From NCBI GenBank assembly GCA_001797315.1, contig MGPC01000014.1, positions 24,391 to 88,390 on the forward strand: a DNA stretch of 64,000 nucleotides, written 5' to 3'. A program made the translations under genes and the position numbers. How positions within the stretch are numbered: position 1 is the first letter of the stretch; every line of letters begins with the position of its first letter. The stretch comes from Curvibacter sp. GWA2_64_110 (lineage in GTDB: Bacteria; Pseudomonadota; Gammaproteobacteria; Burkholderiales; Burkholderiaceae_C). Below are positions 44,893 to 56,277 of the stretch, one piece after another. Below the pieces are notes generated by a model, which did not search any database, was not told the DNA's origin, and was given only the letters and a program-made list of their open reading frames with translations.

Positions 44893-46488
44893 ATGCTTGA
44901 CTACCTCATCATCGGCGGCGGCTCGGCCGGCTGTGTGCTGGCCGCCCGCCTGAGCGAAGACCCGGCGGTCCGTGTCGCCCTGCTGGAGGCCGGACCACGC
45001 GACGACAGTGTGCTGATCCATTGCCCGGCCGGCCTGGCCCTGCTGGCCAAGAGCGGACAGAGCAACTGGGGCTTCCAGACCGTGCCGCAAGCCGGCCTCG
45101 ACGGCCGGCGCGGCTACCAGCCGCGCGGCAAGGTACTGGGCGGCTCCAGCTCGGTCAATGCCATGATCTACACGCGCGGCCACCGCAGCGACTACGACAA
45201 CTGGGCGGCGCAGGGCAACCCCGGTTGGGGCTGGAGCGACGTGCTGCCCTACTTCAAGCGTGCCGAACACAATGAGCGCGGTGCCGACGCTTTCCACGGC
45301 AGCGGCGGTCCGCTCAACGTGATGGACCTGCGCAGCCCCAATCGCCACAGCCCGGATTTCGTCGCGGCAGCCAAACAGGCCGGCTTTTCGCAGAACCCTG
45401 ACTTCAACGGCGCCGAACAGGAGGGCGTCGACCTGTACCAGGTCACGCACAAGAACGGCGAACGCTTCAGCGCGGCCAAGGCCTACCTCACGCCCCATCT
45501 TGGCCGCCCCAATCTGCAGGTGATCACCGGTGCGCAGGCCACGCGCATCCTGTTCGAGGGCCGGCGCGCCGTGGGCGTGGAGTTCCTGCAAGACGGTCAG
45601 CGCCGCGAACTGCGCGTCGCGCGCGAGGTCCTGTTGAGCGCCGGCGCGCTGCAGTCACCGCAGCTGCTGATGCTCTCGGGCATCGGCCCTGCGGCGCACC
45701 TGCGCCAGCAGGGCATCACCCCCCTGCATGACCTGCCCGGCGTGGGCCAGCATCTGCAGGACCATGTGGACGTGGTGCTGGTCTACGATGCACCGGCACT
45801 GACCGACCTGTTCGGCCTGTCGTTCAAGGGCGCACTCAACGTGCTCCGGGGGATCGGCGAATGGCGGCGCCACCGCCGCGGCATGCTGACCACCAACTTC
45901 GCCGAAGCCGGCGGCTTCATCCGCAGCCAGGCGGGTGAGGTCATCCCGGACCTGCAGCTGCATTTCGTGATCGGCAAGCTGGTCGACCATGGCCGCACGA
46001 CGACGACCGGCCACGGCTACTCCTGCCATGTCTGCCTGTTGCGCCCGCACAGCCGCGGCAGCGTGCAACTGGCCAGCCCAGATCCGCTGGCGGCACCGCT
46101 GATCGACCCGAATTTTCTGGCCGAGCGCGACGACATGGAACGTCTGGTGCGCGGCTTCAAGCTGATGCGCCACATCCTGTCGCAGCCGGCGCTGGCCGGC
46201 CTTGGCGGGCGGGAACTGGCGACCTCGGCCGCGGCCCGCAGCGACCAGGAGATCGAACAGTACATCCGTGGCCACGCCGACACCATTTACCACCCGGCAG
46301 GCTCGTGCCGCATGGGCCCGGGGCCGACGGACGTGGTCGATGCCCGGCTGCGGGTACACGGCCTGCAGGGTCTGCGGGTGGTCGATGCCTCCATCATGCC
46401 CAGCCTGGTGGGCGGCAACACCAACGCGCCCGTCATCATGATCGCGGAAAAGGCGGCGGACCTGATCCGTGCGGACCAAGCTGGCTGA
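44893..46488 (+). CDS. GMC-family FAD oxidoreductase (choline/alcohol dehydrogenase-like)
   Basis: 531 residues. The FAD-binding motif [20 protein letters not shown] is at the N-terminus, followed by [19 protein letters not shown] and [20 protein letters not shown] (both GMC signatures). The C-terminal active site PAGSCRMG and [20 protein letters not shown] contain the catalytic His and Asn region. No signal peptide is visible. It oxidises an alcohol, for example an aliphatic alcohol as AlkJ or choline as BetA; sequence alone does not tell which. GGGAGAAAG precedes the ATG. Confidence 0.93.
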   Translation: MLDYLIIGGGSAGCVLAARLSEDPAVRVALLEAGPRDDSVLIHCPAGLALLAKSGQSNWGFQTVPQAGLDGRRGYQPRGKVLGGSSSVNAMIYTRGHRSDYDNWAAQGNPGWGWSDVLPYFKRAEHNERGADAFHGSGGPLNVMDLRSPNRHSPDFVAAAKQAGFSQNPDFNGAEQEGVDLYQVTHKNGERFSAAKAYLTPHLGRPNLQVITGAQATRILFEGRRAVGVEFLQDGQRRELRVAREVLLSAGALQSPQLLMLSGIGPAAHLRQQGITPLHDLPGVGQHLQDHVDVVLVYDAPALTDLFGLSFKGALNVLRGIGEWRRHRRGMLTTNFAEAGGFIRSQAGEVIPDLQLHFVIGKLVDHGRTTTTGHGYSCHVCLLRPHSRGSVQLASPDPLAAPLIDPNFLAERDDMERLVRGFKLMRHILSQPALAGLGGRELATSAAARSDQEIEQYIRGHADTIYHPAGSCRMGPGPTDVVDARLRVHGLQGLRVVDASIMPSLVGGNTNAPVIMIAEKAADLIRADQAG

Positions 46489-46516
46489 AACCCCTGCATA
46501 GAATGAGGCCGTGTCC

Positions 46517-48631
46517 ATGTTCAACCTGACCCGCTACTTTTCCACCCTGTCGTTTGTGCTGATGGCCCTGGCCGCCGGTCTGCTGACGCTCTATTACCGC
46601 AGCATCACCAATGAGCAGCTGCTGCACCATGAGCAGAACCGGGCCGAAGAGTTCACCCAGGTGTTCGAGAACTCGCTATGGCCCCACTTCAAGCCGGTCA
46701 TCGACGCCGACCAGTCCGCCTCGCCCGACGTCCTGCGCGAGCGGGCTGCCACCACCAAGCTGCGCGAGGCGCTGGGCAACATGATGCGCGGCACCACCGT
46801 GCTCAAGATCAAGATCTACAGCCGCGACGGCATCACCGCCTTCTCCACCGACCCCCAGCAGATTGGCGAAAACAAGGCCGGCAACGCGGGTTTTCGCTCT
46901 GCGCTCAACGACATGCCGCGCAGCGAATTGACGCATCGCAACCAGTTCGACGCCATCGAAGGCACGCTGGAAGAACGCGATGTCATCTCGACTTATGTGC
47001 CAATACACAATATCGAGAACGGCCAGCAGCACGTTGACGGCGTGTTCGAGGTCTATCAGGACGTCACCACTTTTGTGCAGGAGGCCGACCGGCACCTGAA
47101 ATGGGTGTCAACCGGCGTGGTCGCCGTGCTGGCAGCGCTCTACCTGGCCCAGTTCATGGTGGTGCGCCGCGCGCAGACCATTCTGCGCGCGCAGGCCCGT
47201 GCGCTGGAAGACACCAACCAGGAGCTCGACCACCGCGTGCAGGAGCGCACGCATGATCTGGAAAATGAAATCTCGGAACGCCGGCGTGCGGAACAGCGGC
47301 TTGACTACCTGGCGCACCATGATCCGCTGACCGATCTGCCCAACCGGCTGCTGTTCAAGGAACGACTGCTGCAAAGCCTGCAACAGGTCAGCCGGCACGA
47401 TGCGCAGCTGGCCGTGCTGTTCATCGATCTGGACCACTTCAAGGACGTCAATGACACCTTGGGCCATTCGGTGGGTGACGCCTTGCTGACCACGGTCACC
47501 CGCCGCCTGCAGACCTGCATCCGGCCGGGCGATACGCTGGCGCGTCTCGGCGGCGATGAGTTCATCTGCATTCTTGAGAACATCGGCGGACCGGCCTCGG
47601 CACTGGAAGTCGCCGATCAGTTGCTGGAGCTGTTCCGCCAGCCTTTTTTCGTCGGCGACAACCAGCTCTACCTGTCCGCCAGCATCGGCATCAGCCAGGC
47701 ACCGGCCGACGGCACGGAGGTCGACGTCTTGGTGCGCAAGGCCGACGCCGCGATGTACCAGGCCAAGGCGCACGGACGCAATCGCAGCCATTTCTATACC
47801 AGCACCATGACGACCAATGCCCAGGAGCGTATCCAGCTCGAGGGCCTGCTGCGCGAGGCCATCGCATCGAACGAACTCAGTGTGCACTTCCAACCCAAGA
47901 TCGAGGTCCAGAGCGGCCGCCTGCTCGGCGCCGAGGCCTTGCTGCGCTGGAACAGCGCCGAGCTCGGCAGCATCCCGCCTTCGCGTTTCATTCCGCTGGC
48001 CGAGGAAACCGGTTTCATCATGGAACTGGGCTTCTGGGTGCTGTGCGAAACCTGCCGCCAGGTAGCGGCCTGGGACGAGGTCGGCTTGCGTGTGCCGGTG
48101 GTGTCGATCAATCTGTCCGTCAAGCAGCTGGAGCGCGGCAACCTGCCGGAACTGCTGCGCACCATCATGCGCGAAACCGGCATCACACCGGACCGGATCG
48201 AGCTTGAAATCACCGAGTCCGTCATCATGGTCATGGAGGATGCCTTCACCATGCTGGCCGACCTGCGCGCCCTGGGGGTGCGCCTGGCGCTTGACGACTT
48301 TGGCACCGGCTTTTCCTCTCTGTCCTACCTGAAGAAATTGCCCGTTCAGACGCTCAAGATCGACCGGGCTTTCATCATCGGCATCGGCGAGAGCCGCAGC
48401 GACGAATCCATCATCCAGGCCATGGTGGACATCTCACGCAGTCTCAACCTGGTCAGTGTCGCCGAAGGGGTGGAAACTGCCGAACAATTTGCATTCTTGC
48501 GCCGGCTGGGTTGCGAGCAGGTCCAGGGTTATTTATTCGGCAAACCCGTGCCGGCCAATGAGTTCCTGTCGCGCTGGCAGGCGCAAACGGCCGCGGCCTT
48601 GCCGGCGTTGGCCTTGACGGGACAGGGTTAG
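46517..48631 (+). CDS. GGDEF-EAL dual cyclic-di-GMP enzyme with periplasmic sensor
   Basis: 704 residues. Two membrane helices (about 10-32 and 195-215) bracket a periplasmic domain, followed by a short coiled coil (about 235-265). The GGDEF domain has RLGGDEF at about 345 with an upstream RPGD inhibitory site. The EAL domain has EALLRW at about 473, [15 protein letters not shown] and KIDRAFI. Both active sites look intact, so it could make or degrade c-di-GMP. I used the ATG at 46517; a GTG at 46511 is also possible. Together with the HD-GYP gene 5 kb away it makes this a c-di-GMP region. Confidence 0.94.
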   Translation: MFNLTRYFSTLSFVLMALAAGLLTLYYRSITNEQLLHHEQNRAEEFTQVFENSLWPHFKPVIDADQSASPDVLRERAATTKLREALGNMMRGTTVLKIKIYSRDGITAFSTDPQQIGENKAGNAGFRSALNDMPRSELTHRNQFDAIEGTLEERDVISTYVPIHNIENGQQHVDGVFEVYQDVTTFVQEADRHLKWVSTGVVAVLAALYLAQFMVVRRAQTILRAQARALEDTNQELDHRVQERTHDLENEISERRRAEQRLDYLAHHDPLTDLPNRLLFKERLLQSLQQVSRHDAQLAVLFIDLDHFKDVNDTLGHSVGDALLTTVTRRLQTCIRPGDTLARLGGDEFICILENIGGPASALEVADQLLELFRQPFFVGDNQLYLSASIGISQAPADGTEVDVLVRKADAAMYQAKAHGRNRSHFYTSTMTTNAQERIQLEGLLREAIASNELSVHFQPKIEVQSGRLLGAEALLRWNSAELGSIPPSRFIPLAEETGFIMELGFWVLCETCRQVAAWDEVGLRVPVVSINLSVKQLERGNLPELLRTIMRETGITPDRIELEITESVIMVMEDAFTMLADLRALGVRLALDDFGTGFSSLSYLKKLPVQTLKIDRAFIIGIGESRSDESIIQAMVDISRSLNLVSVAEGVETAEQFAFLRRLGCEQVQGYLFGKPVPANEFLSRWQAQTAAALPALALTGQG

Positions 48632-48745
48632 CCCTGTCGGACAAGTTCCTACAGCGCGAAGCGCCAAACGCCGACTTAAATTTCTTGGCCGCTTGTCTAC
48701 AGTTGACTCACCACACCGGCCCCCGGTGTGAAGCGGGGAATAAAC

Positions 48746-48958
48746 ATGCGGACCAATGCCATTTCACTCAATCCTTTCAGCCTGATGATGGAGCCTGAAA
48801 GCGTGCTCCAGGCCATGGAGCGCTCCCAGTCGCTGCGCGGCCTGCGCCGCCGCCAGCTGCGCCCCCTGGACAAGCCGCTGATTCCCTATGCCAAGGCACG
48901 CGTTGCCTGCAACGATGCGGCATTGTGCGACAGTTCCGACGACGAACTCGACAACTGA
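48746..48958 (+). CDS. Small conserved hypothetical protein
   Basis: 70 residues, not assigned to a family. It starts MRTNAISLNPFSLMMEPESV, has a basic middle (RSQSLRGLRRRQLRPLDKP) and an acidic end (DSSDDELDN). The ATG is preceded by GGGGAA at the right distance. No signal peptide or membrane helix. I recall similar short proteins in comamonad genomes, but cannot give a function. It stands alone between the GGDEF-EAL gene and the convergent icmF. Confidence 0.7.
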   Translation: MRTNAISLNPFSLMMEPESVLQAMERSQSLRGLRRRQLRPLDKPLIPYAKARVACNDAALCDSSDDELDN

Positions 48959-49068
48959 CACCCGGAACGATATCGGGGCCATCGTGACCAGGCCCCACCA
49001 GCGCGAGAAGCCGGGTCAACCAGGACCCTCGCCGCGAAAGGATGGCTCCGGCCGCAGCCTGCTCGCGC

Positions 49069-52000
49069 TCACATGCTGCGGCGGTACTGGCCACCCACCT
49101 CGAACAATGCGCTGGTGATCTGGCCCAGCGAACAGACACGCACCGCGTCCATCAGCACCTCGAACACATTCCTGTTTTCGATCACCGCCTGTTGCAGGCG
49201 CTTGAGTTGCGCCGGCGCCTCGTCCGCGTGGCGCATATGGAAATCGGCCAGCCGTTGCAGCTGGCTCTGCTTCTCCTCTTCGGTCGAACGCGCCAATTCC
49301 AGTTTTTCCAGCACGGCATCACCGTGCGGATTGCGGAACGTGTTGACGCCGATGATGGGCAGCTCACCAGTGTGCTTGAGCATTTCGTAGTGCATGGATT
49401 CGTCCTGGATCCGGCCGCGCTGATAGCCGGTTTCCATGGCTCCGAGCACGCCGCCGCGCTCCGAGATGCGCTCGAACTCGGCCAGCACCGCTTCTTCCAC
49501 CAGTTCCGTCAATTCCTCGATGATGAAGGCCCCCTGGTTCGGGTTTTCGTTTTTCGCCAGCCCCCACTCGCGATTGATGATGAGCTGGATCGCCATGGCG
49601 CGGCGCACCGAGTCCTCGGTGGGCGTCGTGATGGCCTCGTCGAAGGCATTGGTGTGCAGGCTGTTGCAGTTGTCGTAGATGGCGATCAGCGCCTGCAGCG
49701 TAGTGCGGATGTCGTTGAACTGGATCTCCTGCGCGTGCAGGCTGCGCCCCGAGGTCTGGATGTGGTACTTGAGCTTTTGGCTTCGCTCGTTGGCGCCGTA
49801 CTTCTCCTTCATGGCTACGGCCCAGATGCGGCGCGCCACCCGCCCCATCACGCTGTACTCGGGGTCCATGCCGTTGGAGAAGAAGAAGCTCAGGTTCGGC
49901 GCAAAGTCGTCGATGTGCATGCCGCGCGCCAGATAGGCCTCCACCAGCGTGAAACCGTTGGACAGCGTGAAGGCCAACTGGCTGATCGGGTTGGCACCGG
50001 CTTCGGCGATGTGGTAGCCGGAGATCGAAACGCTGTAGAAGTTGCGCACCCGGTGGTGCACGAAGTACTCGGCGATGTCGCCCATCACCTTGAGGCTGAA
50101 CTCGGTAGAGAAGATGCAGGTGTTCTGCCCCTGGTCTTCCTTCAGGATGTCGGCCTGTACCGTGCCGCGCACGTTTTCCAGCACCCACTCGCGGATCTTC
50201 TCGATTTCGGTGTCGGTCGGCTCGCGGCCATTGTCGGCCTTGAACTTGTCGATGTTCTGGTCGATCGCCGTGTTCATGAACATGGCCAGGATGCTCGGCG
50301 CCGGACCGTTGATGGTCATGCTGACCGAGGTACTCGGATTGCACAGATCGAAGCCGCCGTACAGCACCTTCATGTCGTCCAGCGTGGCGATGGACACGCC
50401 GGAGTTGCCAACCTTGCCGTAGATGTCGGGCCGCGGATCGGGATCGTTGCCGTACAGCGTGACGGAATCGAAGGCGGTGGACAGGCGTTTGGCCGGCATG
50501 CCCTCGCTCAGCAGCTTGAAGCGCCGGTTGGTGCGGAAAGGATCGCCCTCGCCGGCGAACATGCGTGTCGGATCCTCGTTCTCGCGCTTGAATGCAAAGG
50601 TGCCGGCGGTGTAGGGGTAGCTGCCCGGCACGTTGTCGAGCATCAACCATTTGAGGATTTCGCCGTGGTCCTCGTACCTGGGTAGCGCCACCTTGCGAAT
50701 GGTGGTACCCGACAGCGACTTGGTCGTCAGCGCCGTGCGGATCTCCTTGTCGCGGATTTTCACCACATACTCGTCGCCCGCATAGGCCTGCTGCATCTCC
50801 GGCCACTGGTCCAGCAGTTTGCGTTCGGCCAGTCCCATGCGCAGTTCGCGCTGCTGCGCCAGATCGATCGAGGCCTCGGCCGCCTTCGCCTTGCCGGGCT
50901 TGTCGACCTCCAGCATGCGCGCAGCCGCGCGCAGCTGCTGGATTTCCCGCGCCAAGCGGGCCTGCTCATGCGCGCGCCGCTTGTAGCCGCGCACGGTATC
51001 GGAAATTTCGGCCAGATAGCGGACTCGCCCTCCCGGCACGACCTGGATCTGGTTGCTGCTGTGCCGCACCTTGACCAGCGGCAACTGCCCCGCCTGCAGC
51101 GGCAAGCCCAGTTCAGCGAGACGGGGCTTGAGGGCCTGAAACAACGCCGTCACGCCATCGTCGTTGAAACGCGAAGCCATGGTGCCGAACACCGGCATCT
51201 GCTCCGGAGAAACACCCCAGGCCTCGCGGTTGCGCTGCACCTGCTTGGCCACGTCGCGCAGCGCGTCACTGGCGCCCTTGCGATCGAACTTGTTGATGGC
51301 CACGAACTCGGCGAAGTCGAGCATGTCGATCTTCTCAAGCTGGCTGGCCGCACCGAATTCCGGTGTCATCACGTACAGCGGCACGTCGACGTGCGGCACG
51401 ATGGCGGCATCGCCCTGGCCGATGCCGGAGGTCTCGACGATGATGAGGTCAAAACCGGCACACTTGGCCGCAGCCAGCACATCCGGCAGCGCGGCGCTGA
51501 TCTCGCTGCCGGTGTCGCGCGTGGCCAGGCTGCGCATGAAGACGCGCGAACCCTGCTGCCATGGCGCAATAGCGTTCATGCGGATGCGGTCGCCCAGCAG
51601 GGCCCCGCCGCTCTTGCGGCGCGAGGGATCGATGCTGATCAGCGCCACCCGCAAGGCATCACGCTGGTCCAGGCGCAATCTACGAATCAACTCGTCGGTC
51701 AGCGATGACTTGCCAGCGCCACCGGTACCGGTGATGCCCAGCACGGGCACCTTGCTGCCCACCGCCTGTTTTCTCACGGCATCGAGCAGGGTGGCATCGG
51801 CTTGGCCGTTCTCCAGCGCAGTCATCAGCTGCGCCAGCGCACGCCAGGCCATCTCGCCGTGGCCTTGGATGGCTTTCAGCGTCTTGGGGGCGTGGGCACT
51901 CAACGCCTTGTCGCAGCGCATCACCATCTCGCCGATCATGCCGGCCAACCCCATGCGCTGACCGTCTTCCGGGCTGTAGATACGGGCCACGCCATAGGCC

Positions 52001-52362
52001 TGCAGCTCGCGGATCTCTGCCGGCACGATGACACCACCGCCACCGCCGAACACCTGGATATGCTCGCCGCCGCGGGCTTTGAGCAGATCGACCATGTACT
52101 TGAAATACTCGACGTGCCCGCCCTGGTAGGAACTGATGGCGATGCCCTGCACGTCCTCCTGCAAGGCGGCCGTCACCACCTCGTCCACACTTCGGTTGTG
52201 ACCCAGGTGAATCACTTCGACACCCATGCTTTGCAGAATGCGGCGCATGATGTTGATGGCGGCATCATGCCCGTCGAACAGACTGGCCGCGGTGACAAAA
52301 CGCACCTTGTGCGTCGGACGGTAGTTCGCAAGAGCCTTGTATTCGGCAGACAGATCGGTCAT
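49069..52362 (-). CDS. icmF: Fused isobutyryl-CoA mutase IcmF
   Basis: 1097 residues, three parts in the IcmF order. Residues 18-150 are a B12-binding domain with the cobalt-ligating histidine in DGHDAA (H32). Residues about 205-420 are a MeaB-like G-protein chaperone with P-loop [12 protein letters not shown]. The C-terminal part from about 560 is the mutase barrel. IcmF interconverts isobutyryl-CoA and n-butyryl-CoA, and some homologues also act on isovaleryl-CoA. Specificity cannot be fixed here without aligning the substrate-pocket residues. It ends [12 protein letters not shown] 24-bp palindrome lies in the promoter. Confidence 0.96.
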   Translation of the reverse strand: MTDLSAEYKALANYRPTHKVRFVTAASLFDGHDAAINIMRRILQSMGVEVIHLGHNRSVDEVVTAALQEDVQGIAISSYQGGHVEYFKYMVDLLKARGGEHIQVFGGGGGVIVPAEIRELQAYGVARIYSPEDGQRMGLAGMIGEMVMRCDKALSAHAPKTLKAIQGHGEMAWRALAQLMTALENGQADATLLDAVRKQAVGSKVPVLGITGTGGAGKSSLTDELIRRLRLDQRDALRVALISIDPSRRKSGGALLGDRIRMNAIAPWQQGSRVFMRSLATRDTGSEISAALPDVLAAAKCAGFDLIIVETSGIGQGDAAIVPHVDVPLYVMTPEFGAASQLEKIDMLDFAEFVAINKFDRKGASDALRDVAKQVQRNREAWGVSPEQMPVFGTMASRFNDDGVTALFQALKPRLAELGLPLQAGQLPLVKVRHSSNQIQVVPGGRVRYLAEISDTVRGYKRRAHEQARLAREIQQLRAAARMLEVDKPGKAKAAEASIDLAQQRELRMGLAERKLLDQWPEMQQAYAGDEYVVKIRDKEIRTALTTKSLSGTTIRKVALPRYEDHGEILKWLMLDNVPGSYPYTAGTFAFKRENEDPTRMFAGEGDPFRTNRRFKLLSEGMPAKRLSTAFDSVTLYGNDPDPRPDIYGKVGNSGVSIATLDDMKVLYGGFDLCNPSTSVSMTINGPAPSILAMFMNTAIDQNIDKFKADNGREPTDTEIEKIREWVLENVRGTVQADILKEDQGQNTCIFSTEFSLKVMGDIAEYFVHHRVRNFYSVSISGYHIAEAGANPISQLAFTLSNGFTLVEAYLARGMHIDDFAPNLSFFFSNGMDPEYSVMGRVARRIWAVAMKEKYGANERSQKLKYHIQTSGRSLHAQEIQFNDIRTTLQALIAIYDNCNSLHTNAFDEAITTPTEDSVRRAMAIQLIINREWGLAKNENPNQGAFIIEELTELVEEAVLAEFERISERGGVLGAMETGYQRGRIQDESMHYEMLKHTGELPIIGVNTFRNPHGDAVLEKLELARSTEEEKQSQLQRLADFHMRHADEAPAQLKRLQQAVIENRNVFEVLMDAVRVCSLGQITSALFEVGGQYRRSM

Positions 52363-52423
52363 GGCACGCTTTCCTGATGGGCCCGATAGCGCAGGGCATC
52401 GGACAAATCTTGCAAGATATCGA

Positions 52424-52447
52424 ATTGACGTTTACGTAAACGTCAAT
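52424..52447. promoter_or_regulatory. 24-bp perfect palindrome, probable LiuR-type operator of icmF
   Basis: The palindrome is centred on GTTTACGTAAAC with flanking TTGAC/GTCAA. It covers a possible -35 (TTGACG on the minus strand), with a weak -10 17 bases on. It resembles the GACGT-rich operators of the MerR-family LiuR regulators of branched-chain acyl-CoA breakdown. A second perfect palindrome, ATCTTGCAAGAT, lies at 52407-52418. Confidence 0.65.
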
Positions 52448-52464
52448 CTTACCGTTTTTGCATG

Positions 52465-52491
52465 AAAAAGGGGCGCATCAGCGCCCCTTTT
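52465..52491 (-). terminator. Intrinsic terminator of the TRAP transporter operon
   Basis: On the minus strand AAAAGGGGCGC-TGAT-GCGCCCCTTTTT: an 11-bp stem with a 4-base loop and a T-run, 22 bases after the dctM stop. Confidence 0.9.
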
Positions 52492-52513
52492 CCGCATGCC
52501 CATGGGCACATGT

Positions 52514-54442
52514 TTACTTGTACAGCACCTGCGGCAACCACATGCCGATGGCCGGGAACTGGTACAGCAGGATGATCGCCAGCACCTGGATGCCCATGAA
52601 CGGCAGCATGCCAGCGAAGATCTGGTTCAGCGTCACGTGCGGCGGACTGACCCCTTTCAGATAAAACGCCGACATGGCCACCGGCGGGCTCAGGAAGGCT
52701 GTCTGCAAATTCAGCGCGACCAGCAGGCCGAAGAACAGCGGGTCAACATTGAAGTGCGTCAGCAGCGGAATGAAGATCGGCATGAAGATCACGATGATCT
52801 CGGTCCACTCCAGCGGCCAGCCCAGGACGAAGATGATGACCTGGCTCAAGACCAGGAACTGCGTCTTGGTCAGATTCATCGACAGCACCCACGTCTCCAC
52901 CAGCTCTTGCCCGCCCAGCAGGGCAAAGGCGGCCGAGAAGATGGCCGAGCCGACAAACAGCCAGCACACCATGGCCGAGGTCTTGGCGGTCAGGAACACA
53001 CTCTCCTTCACCACAGTGAAAGTGAGTTGGCGGTAGGCCGCTGCCAGCAGCAGGCCACCCATGGCGCCCATGGCGGCCGCCTCGGTCGGTGTCGCCAGGC
53101 CCAGCACGATGGAGCCCAGCACGGCCAGGATCATCAACAGCAGCGGGAAGAAGCTGGTCAACAGCATCTTGAACACTTCAAGGCGCGTGTAGCTGAGGAA
53201 GGCGTAGTAGAGCACCATCACCGCGGCACCGACACCAAAACCAATCCAGTAGCCCGTAGGGGCGTCGGGGCGAGGCGCATCCGTTGCTGCTGCGGCGGCG
53301 CTCGCCGTGGCCGCAGCCGGCTCCTGAACGCTGCCGGCCGCAGCAGGCTCATCAGCCGCGCTCTTTTCCGCGCCCGGGGGTTCCTTGACACCGTCCTCCT
53401 CGGCGCCCGGGGGAGCTGCCAAGCCGGTGCCACTGTCCTCGTCAGCTGACTCGTCGACCGTCGTACCCATCGCTTGGAGCGTCACAACTTCCTTCACTTC
53501 TGCCTGCGTCACGCTCGAGTAGCTCCACAGCGCGACTGCGACAAACAGGAAGGCCGGCAGCAGCACAATGACCAGCTGCTTGAGAATGTAGCTCGCAGGC
53601 ACACCCTGGTTGCGTTTGCCCTTGAGGGCGGCCAGCAGGCCAGGCAGTGCACGGGCGGAGTGCGACGTCGCCAGCTTCTCCGTCAGGGGCGGCAGCGGCA
53701 CATAGCGTTCCTTCTCGGACAATGGCGGGGCCATCGAGGGCTTGATCTTGGCCAGGATGATGACGTAGCCAATGTACAAGCCGGCGAGCATGAGACCCGG
53801 GAAGAAGGCCCCTGCGTACAGTTGCACCACCGAGACGCCGGCGGTTGCGCCGTAGACGATGAGCAGCACGGAAGGAGGAATGAGAATGCCCAGACACCCC
53901 CCGGCAGTGATGGCGCCAGCGGACATCTTAACGTCATAGCCTGCCTTGAGCATGGCCGGCAGTGCCAACAGACCCATCAGCGTCACCACAGCGCCAACGA
54001 TGCCGGTTGCCGTGGCGAACACGGCGCAGGTCACCAGTGTTGCCACTGCCAGCGCGCCAGGCAGGCGCACCATCGCCAAGTGCAGACTCTTGAAAAGCTT
54101 CTCAATCAGGTTGGCACGCTCGACCAGATAACCCATGAACACGAACAGCGGAATCGAGATCAGCACGTCGCTGCCCATGACCTTGAACGCGGCCTGGACC
54201 ATCAGATCCAGCGCCTTCGCCGTATCCCGTTCATAGGCCAACCAGGTGAAGATCATGCCCATGCCCATCAGGGTAAAGGCCGTCGGGAAGCCCAGCATGA
54301 TGGCAACCACCACCAAAGACAGCATGAGCAGGCCAATGTGGCCGTTGGTAATCTTGTCGGCACCTAGCAGCATCGCCAGGGCACCGGCGACGATCAGCCC
54401 CATCAGGATGAAGCCGAACCAGAGTTCTTTACGGATTTTCAT
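52514..54442 (-). CDS. dctM: TRAP transporter large permease (DctM type) with long insert
   Basis: 642 residues against about 430 for usual DctM. The membrane parts match the family: DVLISIPLFVFMGYLVERANL, GAITAGGCLGILIPPSVLLIVYG, LATPTEAAAMGAMGGLLLA and a C-terminal LSPPVAMSAFYLKGVSP. An insert at about 309-397 is rich in Ala, Pro, Glu and Asp and looks disordered, followed by an extra hydrophobic helix (YWIGFGVGAAVMVLYYAFL). It imports an acid with a sodium gradient, with DctP and DctQ upstream. Its ATG overlaps the dctQ stop (ATGA). Confidence 0.93.
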   Translation of the reverse strand: MKIRKELWFGFILMGLIVAGALAMLLGADKITNGHIGLLMLSLVVVAIMLGFPTAFTLMGMGMIFTWLAYERDTAKALDLMVQAAFKVMGSDVLISIPLFVFMGYLVERANLIEKLFKSLHLAMVRLPGALAVATLVTCAVFATATGIVGAVVTLMGLLALPAMLKAGYDVKMSAGAITAGGCLGILIPPSVLLIVYGATAGVSVVQLYAGAFFPGLMLAGLYIGYVIILAKIKPSMAPPLSEKERYVPLPPLTEKLATSHSARALPGLLAALKGKRNQGVPASYILKQLVIVLLPAFLFVAVALWSYSSVTQAEVKEVVTLQAMGTTVDESADEDSGTGLAAPPGAEEDGVKEPPGAEKSAADEPAAAGSVQEPAAATASAAAAATDAPRPDAPTGYWIGFGVGAAVMVLYYAFLSYTRLEVFKMLLTSFFPLLLMILAVLGSIVLGLATPTEAAAMGAMGGLLLAAAYRQLTFTVVKESVFLTAKTSAMVCWLFVGSAIFSAAFALLGGQELVETWVLSMNLTKTQFLVLSQVIIFVLGWPLEWTEIIVIFMPIFIPLLTHFNVDPLFFGLLVALNLQTAFLSPPVAMSAFYLKGVSPPHVTLNQIFAGMLPFMGIQVLAIILLYQFPAIGMWLPQVLYK

Positions 54443-55059
54443 GATTTTGCGTTTTCTTTCGCAACGTACTTGTCCAGGGCCGCGATATCTTCATCCTTCA
54501 CATGCACCATAGCCTTGAGTTTGTCGACATCCACTTCTTCCACGTCCTCCTCGCGCGAGGGCCATTCACCATCGCGGATACAGAGCACGCAACGCACGAT
54601 TTCCACCGCCCCCTGCAACAACAACAGCGCGCCCGACAGCGGAATGATGAACTTGAACGGATAGATTGGCAGCGGGTCGGCGTTGAACGTCTGTTCGCGT
54701 ATTTCCATGGACTCGACAAAGAACGTCCAGCCGGCCCAGGTCATGGCAATCACGCCCGGGATGAAGAACAGGAAGTACAGGATCAGGTCAAGCGTGGCCT
54801 GCGTACGCGGCGTGAAGAAGCCGTAGAGAACGTCACCGCGGACATGCCCGTTTTTCGACAGCGTGTAGGCACCGGCCGTCATGAACATGGCGCCGTACAG
54901 CATGATCTGCAGATCCAGCACCCACGCATGCGGATGATTCAGCACATAGCGAGAGAACACCTCCCAACTGATCAGCAAGGTCAGCAGCACAGCTGACCAT
55001 GCGAACAACTTGCCGACGAAGGTGGACAACTGATCCACCCTGAGCAGTAAATTTTGCAT
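54439..55059 (-). CDS. dctQ: TRAP transporter small permease (DctQ type)
   Basis: 206 residues with four membrane helices in the first 165 residues (WSAVLLTLLISWEVFSRYVLN, QIMLYGAMFMTAGAYTLSKNGHVRGDVLY) and an acidic cytoplasmic tail (SREEDVEEVDVDKLKA). The R-x-D-x-Y motif after the second helix is typical of DctQ. It couples the receptor to DctM. Confidence 0.92.
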   Translation of the reverse strand: MQNLLLRVDQLSTFVGKLFAWSAVLLTLLISWEVFSRYVLNHPHAWVLDLQIMLYGAMFMTAGAYTLSKNGHVRGDVLYGFFTPRTQATLDLILYFLFFIPGVIAMTWAGWTFFVESMEIREQTFNADPLPIYPFKFIIPLSGALLLLQGAVEIVRCVLCIRDGEWPSREEDVEEVDVDKLKAMVHVKDEDIAALDKYVAKENAKS

Positions 55060-55095
55060 TTACTTTCCAGTAACGAATGAAAGATCGAATGTATG

Positions 55096-55126
55096 AAGGG
55101 CGCTGCGACGTCGCCGCAGCGCCCTT
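55096..55126 (-). repeat. Strong hairpin between dctP and dctQ
   Basis: AAGGGCGCTGCG and its exact complement flank a short loop. On the minus strand it lies 30 bases after the dctP stop without a real U-tract, so it probably lets receptor transcript accumulate over permease transcript. Confidence 0.65.
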
Positions 55127-55155
55127 TCGCTTGAAACCCTGAAGCTCTCTAGTTC

Positions 55156-56277
55156 TTAGGCCTTCTTGCCTTTCTTGGCAAAGTAATGGTTGTAGGCCAT
55201 CTTGAAGTCGACCATGTAGTCGTTCTGCCACTGGCCAGCGCGCTGTGCATAGGCACGCTGCGAGTCAAGCACCTTCTTGAACATCGGGTTCTCGGCCGCT
55301 TTCTTGGCAATGACCTTGTCCCAAGCCTCCAACTGGGCCTTGAGAATGGCGTCAGGCGTCTTGTAGAAGTTGACCTTGTCCTTGGTGCGCAATTCGATGT
55401 AGTCCTTGGAGTTACGCTCGATCGCCTTCCAGCTCATCTCGGCCGATGCGGCGGACACTGCGGAATCGATGATGGCGCGCAGTTCGGCCGGCAGCGAATT
55501 GAGCTTGGTCTTGTTGAACAGAATCTCGAATTGCTCGCCCGACTGGTGGAAGCTCTGCAGCATGCAGTTCTTCGCCACGTCCGGGAAGCCCAGCAGGCGG
55601 TCAGACGTGGCATTGTTGAACTCGGCCGCATCCAGCAGGCCGCGGTCCAGTGCCGGAACAATCTCGCCACCCGGCAACGGATTCACGGCACAGCCCAACT
55701 CGGTGAACACATCCACCGCCAGACCCACGGTACGGTACTTCAGGCCCTTGAGGTCGGCGACCTTGGCAATCGGCTTCTTGAACCAGCCCAGCGGTTGGGT
55801 GGGCATGGGACCATAGACGTAGGACGCCACGTCAATGTTCAGGCTCTTGTAGATCTCTTGCAGCAGCTCCTTGCCGCCGCCATACTGGTGCCAAGCCAGC
55901 ACCATGTTGGGATCCATGCCGAAGGCCGGGCCGGAACCCCACAGGGCCAAGGCTGAATTCTTGCCATACCAGTAAGCCAGCACGCCATGGCCGCCGTCCA
56001 GGGTGCCCTTGTTGACGGCATCCAGCAACTGGAAAGCCGGCACCACGGAGCCCGCAGCCAGCACGTCGATCTTGAGCTTGCCACCGGACATGCGGTTGAC
56101 CATGCTGGCAAAGTCGGTGGCGTACTCGTGAAAAATGTCCTTGGATGGCCAAGTGCTCTGGAAGCGCAAGGACGTCGTGGTTTGAGCAGTTGCCACCATG
56201 GGGGCAGACATGGCACCAGCAGCAAGTGCGGCGCCCTTGAGCAGACTGCGGCGGCGGGGAGTTTTGTTATCAATCAC
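55156..56277 (-). CDS. TRAP transporter receptor, TakP-like
   Basis: 373 residues. The N-terminus RRRSLLKGAALAAGAMSAP is a Tat-type signal. The mature part opens LRFQSTWPSKDIFHEYATDF and contains GGHGVLAYWYGKNSALALWG and KGLKYRTVGLAVDVFTELG, resembling TakP receptors for 2-oxo acids. The conserved arginine in the KYRTVG block is the carboxylate-binding residue in the DctP family. It is the first gene of a dctPQM-type operon read leftward. Confidence 0.92.
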   Translation of the reverse strand: MIDNKTPRRRSLLKGAALAAGAMSAPMVATAQTTTSLRFQSTWPSKDIFHEYATDFASMVNRMSGGKLKIDVLAAGSVVPAFQLLDAVNKGTLDGGHGVLAYWYGKNSALALWGSGPAFGMDPNMVLAWHQYGGGKELLQEIYKSLNIDVASYVYGPMPTQPLGWFKKPIAKVADLKGLKYRTVGLAVDVFTELGCAVNPLPGGEIVPALDRGLLDAAEFNNATSDRLLGFPDVAKNCMLQSFHQSGEQFEILFNKTKLNSLPAELRAIIDSAVSAASAEMSWKAIERNSKDYIELRTKDKVNFYKTPDAILKAQLEAWDKVIAKKAAENPMFKKVLDSQRAYAQRAGQWQNDYMVDFKMAYNHYFAKKGKKA

